DNA from: Bradyrhizobium sp. CCGUVB4N
GTDB taxonomy: Bacteria; Pseudomonadota; Alphaproteobacteria; Rhizobiales; Xanthobacteraceae
Assembly: GCF_024199945.1 (NCBI RefSeq)
Contig: NZ_JANADP010000001.1
Location: 5,394,001-5,458,000, forward strand
Reading direction: 5' to 3'
Length of the DNA: 64,000 nt
The translations under genes and the position numbers were made by a program. This document shows, in pieces, positions 1 to 9,876 of the stretch (position 1 is its first letter; each line of letters begins with the position of its first letter). The notes under the pieces are model-generated. The model worked only from the letters and a program-made list of their open reading frames with translations. It was not told the origin of the DNA and searched no databases.

Positions 1-43
1 GGATCGCGCCGACCGCCAGATAATGTCCGAGCCCGATCGTCAT
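1..43 (-). CDS. nuoK: NADH-quinone oxidoreductase subunit K (partial, N-terminus only)
   Basis: Only the first 14 codons are in the window; they read MTIGLGHYLAVGAI and the gene runs off the left edge. This is the typical N-terminus of NuoK, the small three-helix membrane subunit of respiratory complex I that takes part in proton pumping. The ATG overlaps the stop of nuoJ as ATGA, so the two are translationally coupled at the 3' end of the visible nuo operon. The call rests on the short peptide plus its position. Confidence 0.85.
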   Translation of the reverse strand, partial: MTIGLGHYLAVGAI

Positions 44-678
44 TTCACCCACTCCGCCGCGTCGGCGTCCGAAAGCCCCTGCCCCGGTGCCACCTTGCGC
101 ATCGCCATCGCCATCTCGGGCGTGCGTGCGTTCTGAACGTTGATGTCCTGCCGCTTCACGCTCGCCTTGTGGCGCAGCGTCAGCACGATGGCGCCGATCA
201 TGGCGACCAGCAGCACCATGCCCGAGAGCTGGAAGTAGTGGACATACTTCGTATAGAGCACCAGGCCGAGCGCCTCGGTGTTCGACACGTTGGTCGGGAT
301 CGGCGCCGTGATGGTCTTGCTCACGGTCGGGTTGATGACCCAGGCGCCGACGGTCAGCAGCAGCTCGAACAGGAAGATGCCGCCGATCACGACACCCACC
401 GGCAGGTACTGGATGAAGCCTTCGCGCAGCTCGAGGAAGTCGACGTCGAGCATCATGATGACGAACAGGAACAGCACCGCGACGGCGCCGACATAGACGA
501 CGATCAGGATCATCGCGAGGAATTCGGCGCCCATCAGCACGAACAGGCCGGAGGCGTTGACGAAGGCCAGGATCAGGTACAGCACGGAGTGAACGGGATT
601 GCGCGAGACAATCACCATCACCGCCGAGGCGACGCAGACGCCGGCGAAGAGATAGAAGAACAGCGCAGGAAGGATCAT
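40..678 (-). CDS. nuoJ: NADH-quinone oxidoreductase subunit J
   Basis: A 212-residue membrane protein with about five hydrophobic helices, starting MILPALFFYLFAGVCVASAV. NuoJ is a core subunit of the membrane arm of complex I, where it helps couple quinone reduction to proton translocation. The helix around residues 50-75 (GAEFLAMILIVVYVGAVAVL) is the conserved TM3 that changes conformation in the family. A soluble charged tail of about 40 residues follows the last helix, as is common in rhizobial NuoJ. It sits 9 bases after nuoI and overlaps nuoK by four bases. Confidence 0.95.
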   Translation of the reverse strand: MILPALFFYLFAGVCVASAVMVIVSRNPVHSVLYLILAFVNASGLFVLMGAEFLAMILIVVYVGAVAVLFLFVIMMLDVDFLELREGFIQYLPVGVVIGGIFLFELLLTVGAWVINPTVSKTITAPIPTNVSNTEALGLVLYTKYVHYFQLSGMVLLVAMIGAIVLTLRHKASVKRQDINVQNARTPEMAMAMRKVAPGQGLSDADAAEWVK

Positions 679-687
679 GCTCTCATC

Positions 688-1182
688 TCACCGGTAAGGC
701 GCATCGAGCTCGATCGCTTTCGCGATCTCGCGTTCCCAGCGGTCGCCATTGGCGAGCAGCTTGGCCTTGTCATAGAACAGTTCCTCGCGGGTCTCGGTCG
801 CGAACTCGAAGTTCGGACCTTCGACGATGGCGTCGACCGGGCAGGCCTCCTGGCAGAGGCCGCAATAGATGCACTTCACCATGTCGATGTCGTAGCGCAC
901 AGTACGGCGGGTGCCGTCGTTGCGGCGCGGACCGGCCTCGATCGTGATCGCCTGCGCCGGGCAGACCGCTTCGCACAGCTTGCAGGCGATGCAGCGCTCT
1001 TCACCGTTCGGATAGCGGCGCAGCGCATGCTCACCGCGGAAGCGCGGCGAGATCGGGCCCTTCTCGAACGGATAGTTCAGCGTCGGCTTCGGCTGGAAGA
1101 AATAGCGCATGGCGAGGAAGAACGCCGAGACGAATTCCGACAGCAGCAGCGAGCGTGCAGTGGCGTTGATGTTGATACCCAT
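688..1182 (-). CDS. nuoI: NADH-quinone oxidoreductase subunit I, 2x[4Fe-4S] ferredoxin-like
   Basis: 164 residues from the ATG at 1182 (MGININATARSLLLSEF); an in-frame reading continues upstream but only as antisense-like sequence inside nuoH, so this start is chosen by family length. Two ferredoxin motifs, CIACKLCEAVCP and CIYCGLCQEACP, bind the tetranuclear clusters N6a and N6b that pass electrons from the NuoG side toward the N2 cluster in NuoB. It lies 8 bases after nuoH and 9 before nuoJ within the operon. Confidence 0.96.
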   Translation of the reverse strand: MGININATARSLLLSEFVSAFFLAMRYFFQPKPTLNYPFEKGPISPRFRGEHALRRYPNGEERCIACKLCEAVCPAQAITIEAGPRRNDGTRRTVRYDIDMVKCIYCGLCQEACPVDAIVEGPNFEFATETREELFYDKAKLLANGDRWEREIAKAIELDAPYR

Positions 1183-1190
1183 GACGGCCC

Positions 1191-2258
1191 TCACTTCGGC
1201 GCGATGCCGGCGAATTGCAGCACGCCCGCCACCACGACCACCATCACCAGCGAGAGCGGCAGGAACACCTTCCAGCCGAGGCGCATCAGTTGGTCGTAGC
1301 GGTAGCGCGGCACGATCGCCTTTGCCATCGCGAACAGGAAGAACATGAAGAAGAGTTTGAGCGCGAACCAGATGATCCCCGGCACCCAGTTGAAGGGCGG
1401 CAGATCCACCGGCGGCAGCCAGCCTCCGAGGAACAGGATGGTTGCCATCGCGCACATCGTGACGATCGCGACGTATTCGCCGAGCATGAACAGCAGATAC
1501 GGCGTCGAGCCGTATTCGACCATGAAGCCGGCGACCAGCTCGGACTCGGCTTCGACGAGGTCGAAGGGCGGACGGTTGGTTTCCGCCAGCGCCGAGACAT
1601 AGAACACCACGAACATCGGGAACAGCGGCCAGACGTACCAGTTCAGGATGGTGAGCTGCGGCAGCCCGATCAGACTGGCGAGGCCGCGGACATGCTGGGC
1701 CTCGACCACGGCCGAGAGGTTCAGCGTGCCGGCGCAGAGCAGCACCGTGATGATGACGAAGCCGATCGAGACTTCATACGACACCATCTGCGCCGCCGAG
1801 CGCAGCGCGGCCAGGAACGGATACTTCGAGTTCGACGACCAGCCGGCCATGATGATGCCGTAGATCGACAGCGACGAGATCGCGAAGATGAAGAGGATGC
1901 CGACATTGATGTCGGAGATCACCCAGCCGAGATTGGTCGGGATCACCGCCCAGGCGGCGAGCGCGAGCACGCATGAGACCAGGGGCGCAAGAAGGAAGAC
2001 GCCCTTGTTGGCGCCAGCCGGAATGATCGGCTCCTTCAGCACGAACTTCAGCAAATCGGCGAAGGACTGGAACAGGCCCCAGGGCCCGACCACGTTCGGA
2101 CCGCGGCGGATCTGCACCGCCGCCCAGATCTTGCGGTCGGCGAGCAGGATGTAGGCGATCGCGACCAGCAGGACCACGAGCACCAGCACGCTTTCCGCGA
2201 TCATGATGATCAGCGGCCAGAGAAAGCCGGTCCAGAATGCGCTTGCGAAAAATTCCAT
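1191..2258 (-). CDS. nuoH: NADH-quinone oxidoreductase subunit H
   Basis: 355 residues beginning MEFFASAFWTGFLWPLIIMI; the start at 2258 lies five bases below the nuoG stop. About eight transmembrane helices are visible. NuoH joins the peripheral and membrane arms and forms much of the quinone-binding channel. Family signatures include DRKIWAAVQIRRGPNVVGPW near residue 42 and the acidic loop AETNRPPFDLVEAESELVAG in the middle of the protein, both lining the quinone cavity. Length and order are normal for alphaproteobacteria. Confidence 0.97.
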   Translation of the reverse strand: MEFFASAFWTGFLWPLIIMIAESVLVLVVLLVAIAYILLADRKIWAAVQIRRGPNVVGPWGLFQSFADLLKFVLKEPIIPAGANKGVFLLAPLVSCVLALAAWAVIPTNLGWVISDINVGILFIFAISSLSIYGIIMAGWSSNSKYPFLAALRSAAQMVSYEVSIGFVIITVLLCAGTLNLSAVVEAQHVRGLASLIGLPQLTILNWYVWPLFPMFVVFYVSALAETNRPPFDLVEAESELVAGFMVEYGSTPYLLFMLGEYVAIVTMCAMATILFLGGWLPPVDLPPFNWVPGIIWFALKLFFMFFLFAMAKAIVPRYRYDQLMRLGWKVFLPLSLVMVVVVAGVLQFAGIAPK

Positions 2259-2263
2259 CTCGC

Positions 2264-4339
2264 TCACTCCGCTGCGGTCAGCATCTGCCCGGAGGCAAGC
2301 CGCGAGCATTCCGCCATCACGGCCGACGCACGCGCGATTGGGTTGGTCAAATAGAAGTCCTCGATCGCAGCCTTGAACGGCGCCTTCTCGGGCGAACCGC
2401 CCTTCCCCGCGAGCTTCTTGATCTGGTCGGCTGCGCCCGCTTCGATCTGGTCGAGACGGATCAGGTGCGGCACGGCCTTGAAGAGCGCCTGGCGCAGCGC
2501 GGCAAGCGAGTCGTAGCCGAGCTTCTTGCCGAGCGCCTCGGAGAGCGCGCGGACGATCGCCCAGTCCTCGCGGGCTTCGCCCGGCGGGAACGCGGCGCGA
2601 CCGGTCATCTGCACGCGGCCTTCGGTGTTGACGTAGATCGCGGACTTCTCGGTGTAGGCGGCCGCCGGCAGGATCACGTCGGCGCGGTGCGCGCCGCGGT
2701 CGCCATGGGTGCCGATGTACACGACGAAGGTACCGTCCGGCGCCTTGATCTCGTCGGCGCCGAGCAGGAACAGCAGGTCGAGCGTGCCGAAGGTCGTCAT
2801 CTGCGCGGCGTTCAGCCCGCCCTGACCTGCGACGAAGCCGATGTCGAGCGCGCCGACGCGCGAAGCGGTCTCGTGCAGCACGCCGAAGCCGTTCCAGCCG
2901 TCCTTCACCGCGCCGACGTCGAGCGCGAGCTTGGCGGCGGCGGCGAGAATGGCGGCGCCGTCGTGACGCGAGGCCGCGCCCGCGCCGATCAGGATGATCG
3001 GGTTCTTGGCGTTCTTCAGCACATCCATGAAGGAGTGCTTGCCGGCCGCGAGCTCACCGAGCGTTTCGGTGCCCGCACCGAGATGATCATAGTCGTAAGT
3101 GAGATCGGCCTTGGCGCCGATCACGCCGACCTTGAAGCCGCCGGCGCGCCAGCGCTTGCGGATGCGGGCGTTGAACACGGCCGCTTCCTTGCGCGGATTG
3201 GCGCCGACGATGAGCAGCGCATCCGCCTGCTCGACGCCCGCCAGCGTCGGGTTGAAGATGTAGGAGCCCCGGCCGAGCGCGGGATCGAAGGCGTCGCCGC
3301 CCTGCACCGCCAGATTGGCCGAACCGAATTTCGCCAGCAGATCCTTCACCGCGAACATCTCTTCGACGCCGGCGAGGTCGCCCGCAATCGCGCCGATGCG
3401 CTTGCCGTCGGTGCGGGCCGCCTTCGAAGCGATCGCCGCGAACGCTTCCTGCCAGCTCGCCGCACGCAGCTTGCCGGCTTCACGGATATAGGGCCGGTCG
3501 AGGCGCTGGGTGCGCAGGCCGTCGACGATGTGGCGGGTCTTGTCGGAGATCCACTCCTCGTTCACGGCCTCGTTGATGCGCGGCAGCACGCGCATGACTT
3601 CGCGGCCGCGGGTGTCGACGCGGATCGCGGAACCCACGCCGTCCATCACGTCGACCGACTGGGTCTTGCCGAGCTCCCACGGACGCGCCGCGAAGGCATA
3701 GGGCTTCGAGGTCAGCGCACCGACCGGGCAGATGTCGACGAGATTGCCCTGCAGTTCCGAGGTCAGCGCATGCTCGAGATAGGTCGTGATCTCCATGTCC
3801 TCGCCGCGACCGGTCGCGCCCATCTCGGGGGCGCCGGCAACTTCCGCCGAGAAGCGGACGCAACGCGTGCACTGGATGCAGCGGTTCATCGAGGTCTTGA
3901 CCAGCGCACCGAGGTACTTGTCCTCGACCGCGCGCTTGTTCTCGGCGAAGCGGCTGGTGTCGACACCATAGCCCATCGCCTGGTCCTGCAGGTCGCACTC
4001 GCCGCCCTGATCGCAGATCGGGCAGTCCAGCGGATGGTTGATCAGAAGGAATTCCATCACGCCTTCGCGTGCCTTCTTCACCATCGGCGAACGCGTGGAG
4101 ATTTCCGGCGGCTCGCCCTTCGGGCCCGGACGGCAGTCGCGCACGCCCCAGGCGCACGATGCGACCGGCTTCGGGCCACCCTTCACCTCGACGAGGCACA
4201 TCCGGCAATTGCCGGCGATCGACAGGCGCTCGTGATAGCAGAAGCGCGGAATCTCGGCGCCGGCCGCCTCGCACGCCTGAAGCAGCGTGTACTCGGCCGG
4301 AACATCGATCTCTTTGCCGTCGATGATGAGCTTGGTCAT
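2264..4339 (-). CDS. nuoG: NADH-quinone oxidoreductase subunit G, iron-sulfur/molybdopterin-fold
   Basis: 691 residues. The N-terminal ferredoxin domain has the cysteines of the [2Fe-2S] N1b cluster (CYHERLSIAGNCRMC), followed by the His/Cys set HPLDCPICDQGGEC for N5/N4 and a CIQCTRCVRF motif. The remaining two thirds have the molybdopterin oxidoreductase fold, which carries no cofactor in complex I. It sits between nuoF (5 bases) and nuoH (5 bases). The length matches mitochondrial-type (NDUFS1-like) subunits rather than the longer enterobacterial form. Confidence 0.97.
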   Translation of the reverse strand: MTKLIIDGKEIDVPAEYTLLQACEAAGAEIPRFCYHERLSIAGNCRMCLVEVKGGPKPVASCAWGVRDCRPGPKGEPPEISTRSPMVKKAREGVMEFLLINHPLDCPICDQGGECDLQDQAMGYGVDTSRFAENKRAVEDKYLGALVKTSMNRCIQCTRCVRFSAEVAGAPEMGATGRGEDMEITTYLEHALTSELQGNLVDICPVGALTSKPYAFAARPWELGKTQSVDVMDGVGSAIRVDTRGREVMRVLPRINEAVNEEWISDKTRHIVDGLRTQRLDRPYIREAGKLRAASWQEAFAAIASKAARTDGKRIGAIAGDLAGVEEMFAVKDLLAKFGSANLAVQGGDAFDPALGRGSYIFNPTLAGVEQADALLIVGANPRKEAAVFNARIRKRWRAGGFKVGVIGAKADLTYDYDHLGAGTETLGELAAGKHSFMDVLKNAKNPIILIGAGAASRHDGAAILAAAAKLALDVGAVKDGWNGFGVLHETASRVGALDIGFVAGQGGLNAAQMTTFGTLDLLFLLGADEIKAPDGTFVVYIGTHGDRGAHRADVILPAAAYTEKSAIYVNTEGRVQMTGRAAFPPGEAREDWAIVRALSEALGKKLGYDSLAALRQALFKAVPHLIRLDQIEAGAADQIKKLAGKGGSPEKAPFKAAIEDFYLTNPIARASAVMAECSRLASGQMLTAAE

Positions 4340-4344
4340 TCTCT

Positions 4345-5670
<1,326 letters not shown>

Positions 5671-5685
5671 ATCAGTGCTTTCCGA

Positions 5686-5883
5686 TCAACGATTGGCCTG
5701 CTTGTAGGCAAGCCCGGCGGCGCAGACGGCGAAGGTCAGCGCCCAGAGCAGACTGGTTTCCTGCGTCGCGTTCATCACGAAGCGCTGCAGCAGGAACATG
5801 AAGGCGGCCGCGAGCGCGGCATGCATGGCAACGAAGCCCCATTTGTTCACGGCTTCGCTCCCCCGGTTCGTCGGAAGACCCAT
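5686..5883 (-). CDS. small membrane protein encoded between nuoE and nuoF
   Basis: 65 residues with two hydrophobic stretches (about 15-38 and 43-60) and a basic end (YKQANR). It is not one of the fourteen core Nuo subunits and I do not recognise a named family. Its ATG overlaps the nuoE stop as TGATG and its own stop is 15 bases before nuoF, so it must be co-transcribed and is probably translationally coupled with complex I genes. A supernumerary subunit or an assembly aid is a reasonable inference, no more. A later start at the internal methionine (residue 20) would leave about 46 residues. Confidence 0.75.
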   Translation of the reverse strand: MGLPTNRGSEAVNKWGFVAMHAALAAAFMFLLQRFVMNATQETSLLWALTFAVCAAGLAYKQANR

Positions 5884-6494
5884 CAGGAGGTCTCCTTCAG
5901 CGTGGTCGGTCCGCCCGACGGCGCGGAGAACTGGCGGCCGTTCTGCGGACCGGGCTTCGGCGGATTGCCCGAGGCGAAGCCATCGAGCACCTTGCCGAAG
6001 GTCTCCTTGGTCAGGTCCTCATAGGTGTCCTTGCCGATCAGCACCATCGGCGCGTTCACGCAGGCGCCGAGGCACTCGACCTCTTCCCAGCTGAAATTGC
6101 CGTCCTTGGAGAGATGGAAGGGATCGTGATGGATCCGGCTCTCGCAGACATGGATCAGGTCTTCGGCGCCGCGCAGGCGGCACGGCGTGGTGCCGCAGAC
6201 CTGGACGTGGGCCTTCTTGCCGACGGGAGCGAGCTGGAACATCGTGTAGAAGGTCGCGACTTCGAGCACGCGGATATAGGGCATGTCGAGCAGGTCGGCG
6301 ACGGCGCGGATCGCGGCCTCCGACACCCAGCCCTCGTGCTGCTCCTGGACGCGCCAGAGGATGGCGATGACGGCCGAGGCCTGGCGTCCGGCCGGATATT
6401 TCGCGATCTGCTGCTTGGCGAAGGCAAGGTTCTCGTCCGTGAACGCAAAGCTCGCGGGCTGGACTTCCTTCGGTGCTAATCGGCGAACGGACAT
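5883..6494 (-). CDS. nuoE: NADH-quinone oxidoreductase subunit E, [2Fe-2S] protein
   Basis: 203 residues of the 24-kDa subunit family. The thioredoxin-like [2Fe-2S] domain has the four ligands of cluster N1a in VCGTTPCRLRG and ECLGACVNAP, the usual C-x4-C and C-x3-C pairs. A proline- and glycine-rich tail of about 25 residues (PPKPGPQNGRQF) extends past the domain, as in many rhizobial homologues. It works with NuoF in the NADH dehydrogenase module. Its upstream neighbour is the FkbM methyltransferase gene, whose stop is 10 bases away. Confidence 0.96.
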   Translation of the reverse strand: MSVRRLAPKEVQPASFAFTDENLAFAKQQIAKYPAGRQASAVIAILWRVQEQHEGWVSEAAIRAVADLLDMPYIRVLEVATFYTMFQLAPVGKKAHVQVCGTTPCRLRGAEDLIHVCESRIHHDPFHLSKDGNFSWEEVECLGACVNAPMVLIGKDTYEDLTKETFGKVLDGFASGNPPKPGPQNGRQFSAPSGGPTTLKETS

Positions 6495-6504
6495 GTCTTA
6501 TCTC

Positions 6505-7467
6505 TCACTGCATGCGGCGCGCGGTTTTCGCATTCAGGGCATTGATCCTGTCCTGCCAGAATGCGCTTGCGGTGCCGAAAACGTTGTAGCCGACGTGGGT
6601 CGAGACCTTGATGCGATCGAGGATCGACAGCTCGGTCACGGTCTCCAGCCGGTTGGTGCGCGGATCGAGCACGATCAGCTTCAAGGGCGTCTGCTCGAGG
6701 ATGTAGCGCGACACCGCATGCGTGCGGTCACTGCCGTGCTCCTCGCACATGATGACGCTGTCGGTCTGGAGCAGCCGGGCGCCGCCCTTGATCGCCTCGA
6801 TCTCGACGCCTTCGACGTCGAGCTTGATCAGGTACTTGCCGGTGGCGGCGACCTTGCCGTCGTCGATGAGGTTATCCAGCGCCAGAACGGGCACGTCCTC
6901 GCCGCCATCCGACGGAGCGCCGGCGATGCTGAAGGCCTCGTGCTTGGTGCCCGACAGGCGCGCGGTGCCGCGGGCCGCGCCGATCGCGCACTTCAGGGTC
7001 TCGAAGCGGTTGCCGTTGACGCGGGCATTGTTGGCAAGCTTCGGATAGTTCTGGCCCGACGGCTCGATCGCGATCGACTTGTGCGAGCCGAACGGCTTGC
7101 TCGACACCAGCACCGACCAGTAGCCGTAATTGGCGCCGCAATCGAGCAGCGTGTAGTCGACGTCGATGGAGTCGGCGAACAGCAGCTCCAGCTCGTCCTC
7201 GTAGCAATAAGAACGGTTGAGCAGCTTGCTCCAGTAGCCGTCGCCGTAAGGGAATTCGAACACGGCGTCCGGGTTGAGCTTGATCGCGATGTTGCGCTCG
7301 GGCAGCGTCTTCCGCAGCAAATTCGCACAGGCGATGTAGCCCATATGCGAGAAATGCGACGAGATCTTCGACCCCGTCACCAGCGCCAAGGCAGCCGTCC
7401 GCTCCCACAGGTTGGCCCCTTCAAGGGCCCCCGAGGCACGGTCAAACTGGATTGGCGCCTGAGCCAT
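6505..7467 (-). CDS. FkbM-family SAM-dependent methyltransferase inside the nuo operon
   Basis: 320 residues from the ATG at 7467, which overlaps the nuoD stop as TGATG. SAM-binding motif I is present as LLDCGANYGYWSVL near residue 110, motif II as AIEPSGQNYPKL, and the FkbM hallmark LIKLDVEGVEIEAIKGG near residue 222. Family members methylate hydroxyl groups of small molecules or glycans; the substrate here is unknown. The position between nuoD and nuoE with overlapping codons means it is expressed with complex I. In mitochondria a different methyltransferase family (NDUFAF7) modifies an arginine of the NuoD homologue, so a maturation role is conceivable but unproven. It could equally be a passenger gene. 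Confidence 0.88.
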   Translation of the reverse strand: MAQAPIQFDRASGALEGANLWERTAALALVTGSKISSHFSHMGYIACANLLRKTLPERNIAIKLNPDAVFEFPYGDGYWSKLLNRSYCYEDELELLFADSIDVDYTLLDCGANYGYWSVLVSSKPFGSHKSIAIEPSGQNYPKLANNARVNGNRFETLKCAIGAARGTARLSGTKHEAFSIAGAPSDGGEDVPVLALDNLIDDGKVAATGKYLIKLDVEGVEIEAIKGGARLLQTDSVIMCEEHGSDRTHAVSRYILEQTPLKLIVLDPRTNRLETVTELSILDRIKVSTHVGYNVFGTASAFWQDRINALNAKTARRMQ

Positions 7468-8663
7468 CACCGATCGACCTCTCCGAACACGATGTCGAGC
7501 GAGCCGAGAATGGCCGAGACGTCGGCGAGCAGATGGCCGCGGCAGATGTGGTCCATCGCCTGCAGATGCGCAAAGCCCGGCGCGCGGATCTTGCACTTGT
7601 AGGGCTTGTTGGTGCCGTCCGAGATCAGATAGACGCCGAACTCGCCCTTGGGCGCCTCGACCGCGGCATAGACCTCGCCTTCCGGCACGTGGACGCCTTC
7701 GGTGTAGAGCTTGAAGTGGTGGATCAGCGCTTCCATCGAACGCTTCATCTCGCCACGGCGGGGCGGCGCGACCTTGTTGTCTTCGACGACGACGGCGCCC
7801 TTCCCTTCGGCTGCGTTCAGCTTCTGGATGCACTGCTTCATGATGCGCACGGACTGGCGCATCTCTTCCATGCGGATCAGGTAGCGGTCGTAGCAGTCGC
7901 CGTTCTTGCCGATCGGGATGTCGAAATCCATCTCGGCGTAGCACTCATAGGGCTGCGACTTGCGCAGGTCCCAGGCTGCGCCCGAGCCGCGCACCATCAC
8001 GCCCGAAAAACCCCACTCCCAGGCTTCCTTCAGCGGCACCACGCCGATATCGACGTTGCGCTGCTTGAAGATGCGGTTGGCGGTGAGCAGGCGGTCGAGG
8101 TCGTCCACGACCTTCAGGAACGGATCGCACCAGGCCTCGATGTCGTCGACCAGCTTCTGCGGCAGGTCCTGATGCACGCCGCCGACGCGGAAGAAGGCTG
8201 CGTGCATACGGCTGCCCGAGGCGCGCTCGTAGAACACCATCAGCTTCTCGCGCTCTTCGAAACCCCACAGCGGCGGGGTCAGCGCGCCGACGTCCATCGC
8301 CTGCGTGGTAACGTTGAGAAGATGCGACAGGATGCGGCCGATCTCGCAATAGAGCACGCGGATCAGCTGGCCGCGGCGCGGCACCTCGATGCCGAGCAGC
8401 TTCTCGGCGGCGAGGCAGAAGGCGTGCTCCTGATTCATCGGCGCGACGTAGTCGAGCCGGTCGAAATACGGGATCGCCTGCAGATAGGTCTTCTGCTCGA
8501 TCAGTTTTTCGGTGCCGCGATGCAAGAGACCAATGTGCGGGTCGACGCGCGCGACGACCTCACCATCCAATTCAAGCACAAGACGAAGAACGCCGTGCGC
8601 CGCCGGATGCTGCGGTCCGAAATTGATCGTAAAGTTGCGAAGCTGTTCAGGTTGCTCGTTCAT
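7467..8663 (-). CDS. nuoD: NADH-quinone oxidoreductase subunit D (49-kDa type)
   Basis: 398 residues, starting MNEQPEQLRNFTINFGPQHP. The conserved FGPQHPAAHGVLR loop near residue 14 contains the histidine that reaches the quinone head group in structures of complex I. It is a separate gene and not fused to nuoC, as usual in alphaproteobacteria and mitochondria. Together with NuoB it forms the quinone-reducing site. nuoC ends two bases upstream, and its stop overlaps the methyltransferase start. Confidence 0.97.
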   Translation of the reverse strand: MNEQPEQLRNFTINFGPQHPAAHGVLRLVLELDGEVVARVDPHIGLLHRGTEKLIEQKTYLQAIPYFDRLDYVAPMNQEHAFCLAAEKLLGIEVPRRGQLIRVLYCEIGRILSHLLNVTTQAMDVGALTPPLWGFEEREKLMVFYERASGSRMHAAFFRVGGVHQDLPQKLVDDIEAWCDPFLKVVDDLDRLLTANRIFKQRNVDIGVVPLKEAWEWGFSGVMVRGSGAAWDLRKSQPYECYAEMDFDIPIGKNGDCYDRYLIRMEEMRQSVRIMKQCIQKLNAAEGKGAVVVEDNKVAPPRRGEMKRSMEALIHHFKLYTEGVHVPEGEVYAAVEAPKGEFGVYLISDGTNKPYKCKIRAPGFAHLQAMDHICRGHLLADVSAILGSLDIVFGEVDR

Positions 8664-8665
8664 GA

Positions 8666-9277
8666 TCAGGCCTTCGGTCCTGCCTTCTCGTCACCGGGAA
8701 GCGGATAGTCCGCCCCTTCCCATGGCGAGAGGAAATCGAACTTGCGGAATTCCTGGTTGAGCCGGACCGGCTCGTACACCACGCGCTTCTCCTGGTCGTC
8801 GTAGCGGACCTCGAGGAAGCCGGTGAGCGGGAAATCCTTGCGCAGCGGATGCCCCTCGAAACCGTAATCGGTGAGGATGCGGCGCATGTCGGGGTGACCG
8901 ACGAAGAACACGCCGTAGAGGTCGTAGGCCTCGCGCTCGAACCAGTCGGCGCCGGGGAACACCTCGATCAGCGACGGAACCTGCGTGGTCTCGTCGGCCT
9001 GGGCCTTGAGGCGGATGCGCGTGTTCAGGGTCGGTGACAGGAAGTGATAGATCACGTCGAAGCGCTTCTCGCGCGACGGATAGTCGGCCGCCGTGATGTC
9101 GGTGAAGTTGACGAAACGGCAGTTCGGATCGTCGCGGAGGTACCTGACCACCTCGACGATCTTGCTGGCCTCGACATCAACCGTGAGTTGGTTGAAGGCC
9201 ACCGAATGACCGATGGCGGCGCCCGGAAGCGCGCTCACGATCGTCTGCCCCAGGGCGTCGAGCTTGGCGTCGTCCAT
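8666..9277 (-). CDS. nuoC: NADH-quinone oxidoreductase subunit C (30-kDa type)
   Basis: 203 residues from the ATG at 9277 (MDDAKLDALGQTIVSALPGA). The signature of the 30-kDa family is present: ADWFEREAYDLYGVFFVGHP followed by LRKDFPLTG. The subunit has no cofactor and braces NuoD and NuoB in the peripheral arm. Reading could extend upstream, but only into sequence antisense-like within nuoB, so the shorter start fits the family. It is 11 bases after nuoB. Confidence 0.96.
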   Translation of the reverse strand: MDDAKLDALGQTIVSALPGAAIGHSVAFNQLTVDVEASKIVEVVRYLRDDPNCRFVNFTDITAADYPSREKRFDVIYHFLSPTLNTRIRLKAQADETTQVPSLIEVFPGADWFEREAYDLYGVFFVGHPDMRRILTDYGFEGHPLRKDFPLTGFLEVRYDDQEKRVVYEPVRLNQEFRKFDFLSPWEGADYPLPGDEKAGPKA

Positions 9278-9288
9278 GACGTAAAACC

Positions 9289-9876
9289 TTAGCGTTCGAT
9301 GGTGCCGGTGCGGCGGATCTTCTTCTGCAGCAGCAGCACGCCGTAAAGCAGAGCTTCCGCCGTGGGCGGGCAGCCCGGCACGTAGATGTCGATCGGCACG
9401 ATGCGGTCGCAGCCGCGCACGACCGAGTAGGAATAGTGATAGTAGCCGCCGCCGTTGGCGCAGGAGCCCATCGAGATGACGTAGCGCGGCTCGGGCATCT
9501 GGTCGTAGACCTTGCGCAAAGCCGGAGCCATCTTGTTGGTCAGCGTGCCCGCGACGATCATCACATCGGACTGGCGCGGCGAGGCACGCGGCGCGAAGCC
9601 GAAGCGCTCGACGTCGTAACGCGGCATCGACACCTGCATCATCTCGACCGCGCAGCAGGCGAGACCGAAGGTCATCCACATCAGCGAGCCGGTACGGGCC
9701 CAGGTGATGAGGTCGTCGGTCGCGGCCACGAAGAAGCCCTTGTCGGACAGCTCGTGATTGACCTCGAGGAAGAACGGATCATTGGCCCCGACCGGCCGGC
9801 CGGTCGACGGATCCAGAATGCCCTTGGGGGCCGGCGCGATCGCCGGGCCAGTGGACGGCACAGGGTTCAATCCCAT
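9289..9876 (-). CDS. nuoB: NADH-quinone oxidoreductase subunit B, N2 cluster
   Basis: 195 residues from the ATG at 9876 (MGLNPVPSTGPAIAPAPKG). It holds the tandem cysteines in GLACCAVEMM, then GSCANGGG and VPGCPPTAE, the four ligands of cluster N2, the final electron donor to quinone. The N-terminus is extended and proline-rich, typical of rhizobia. The start codon lies within the last codons of nuoA, giving a 10-base overlap. A longer version starting at 9897 is possible but would overlap nuoA more deeply. Confidence 0.95.
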   Translation of the reverse strand: MGLNPVPSTGPAIAPAPKGILDPSTGRPVGANDPFFLEVNHELSDKGFFVAATDDLITWARTGSLMWMTFGLACCAVEMMQVSMPRYDVERFGFAPRASPRQSDVMIVAGTLTNKMAPALRKVYDQMPEPRYVISMGSCANGGGYYHYSYSVVRGCDRIVPIDIYVPGCPPTAEALLYGVLLLQKKIRRTGTIER

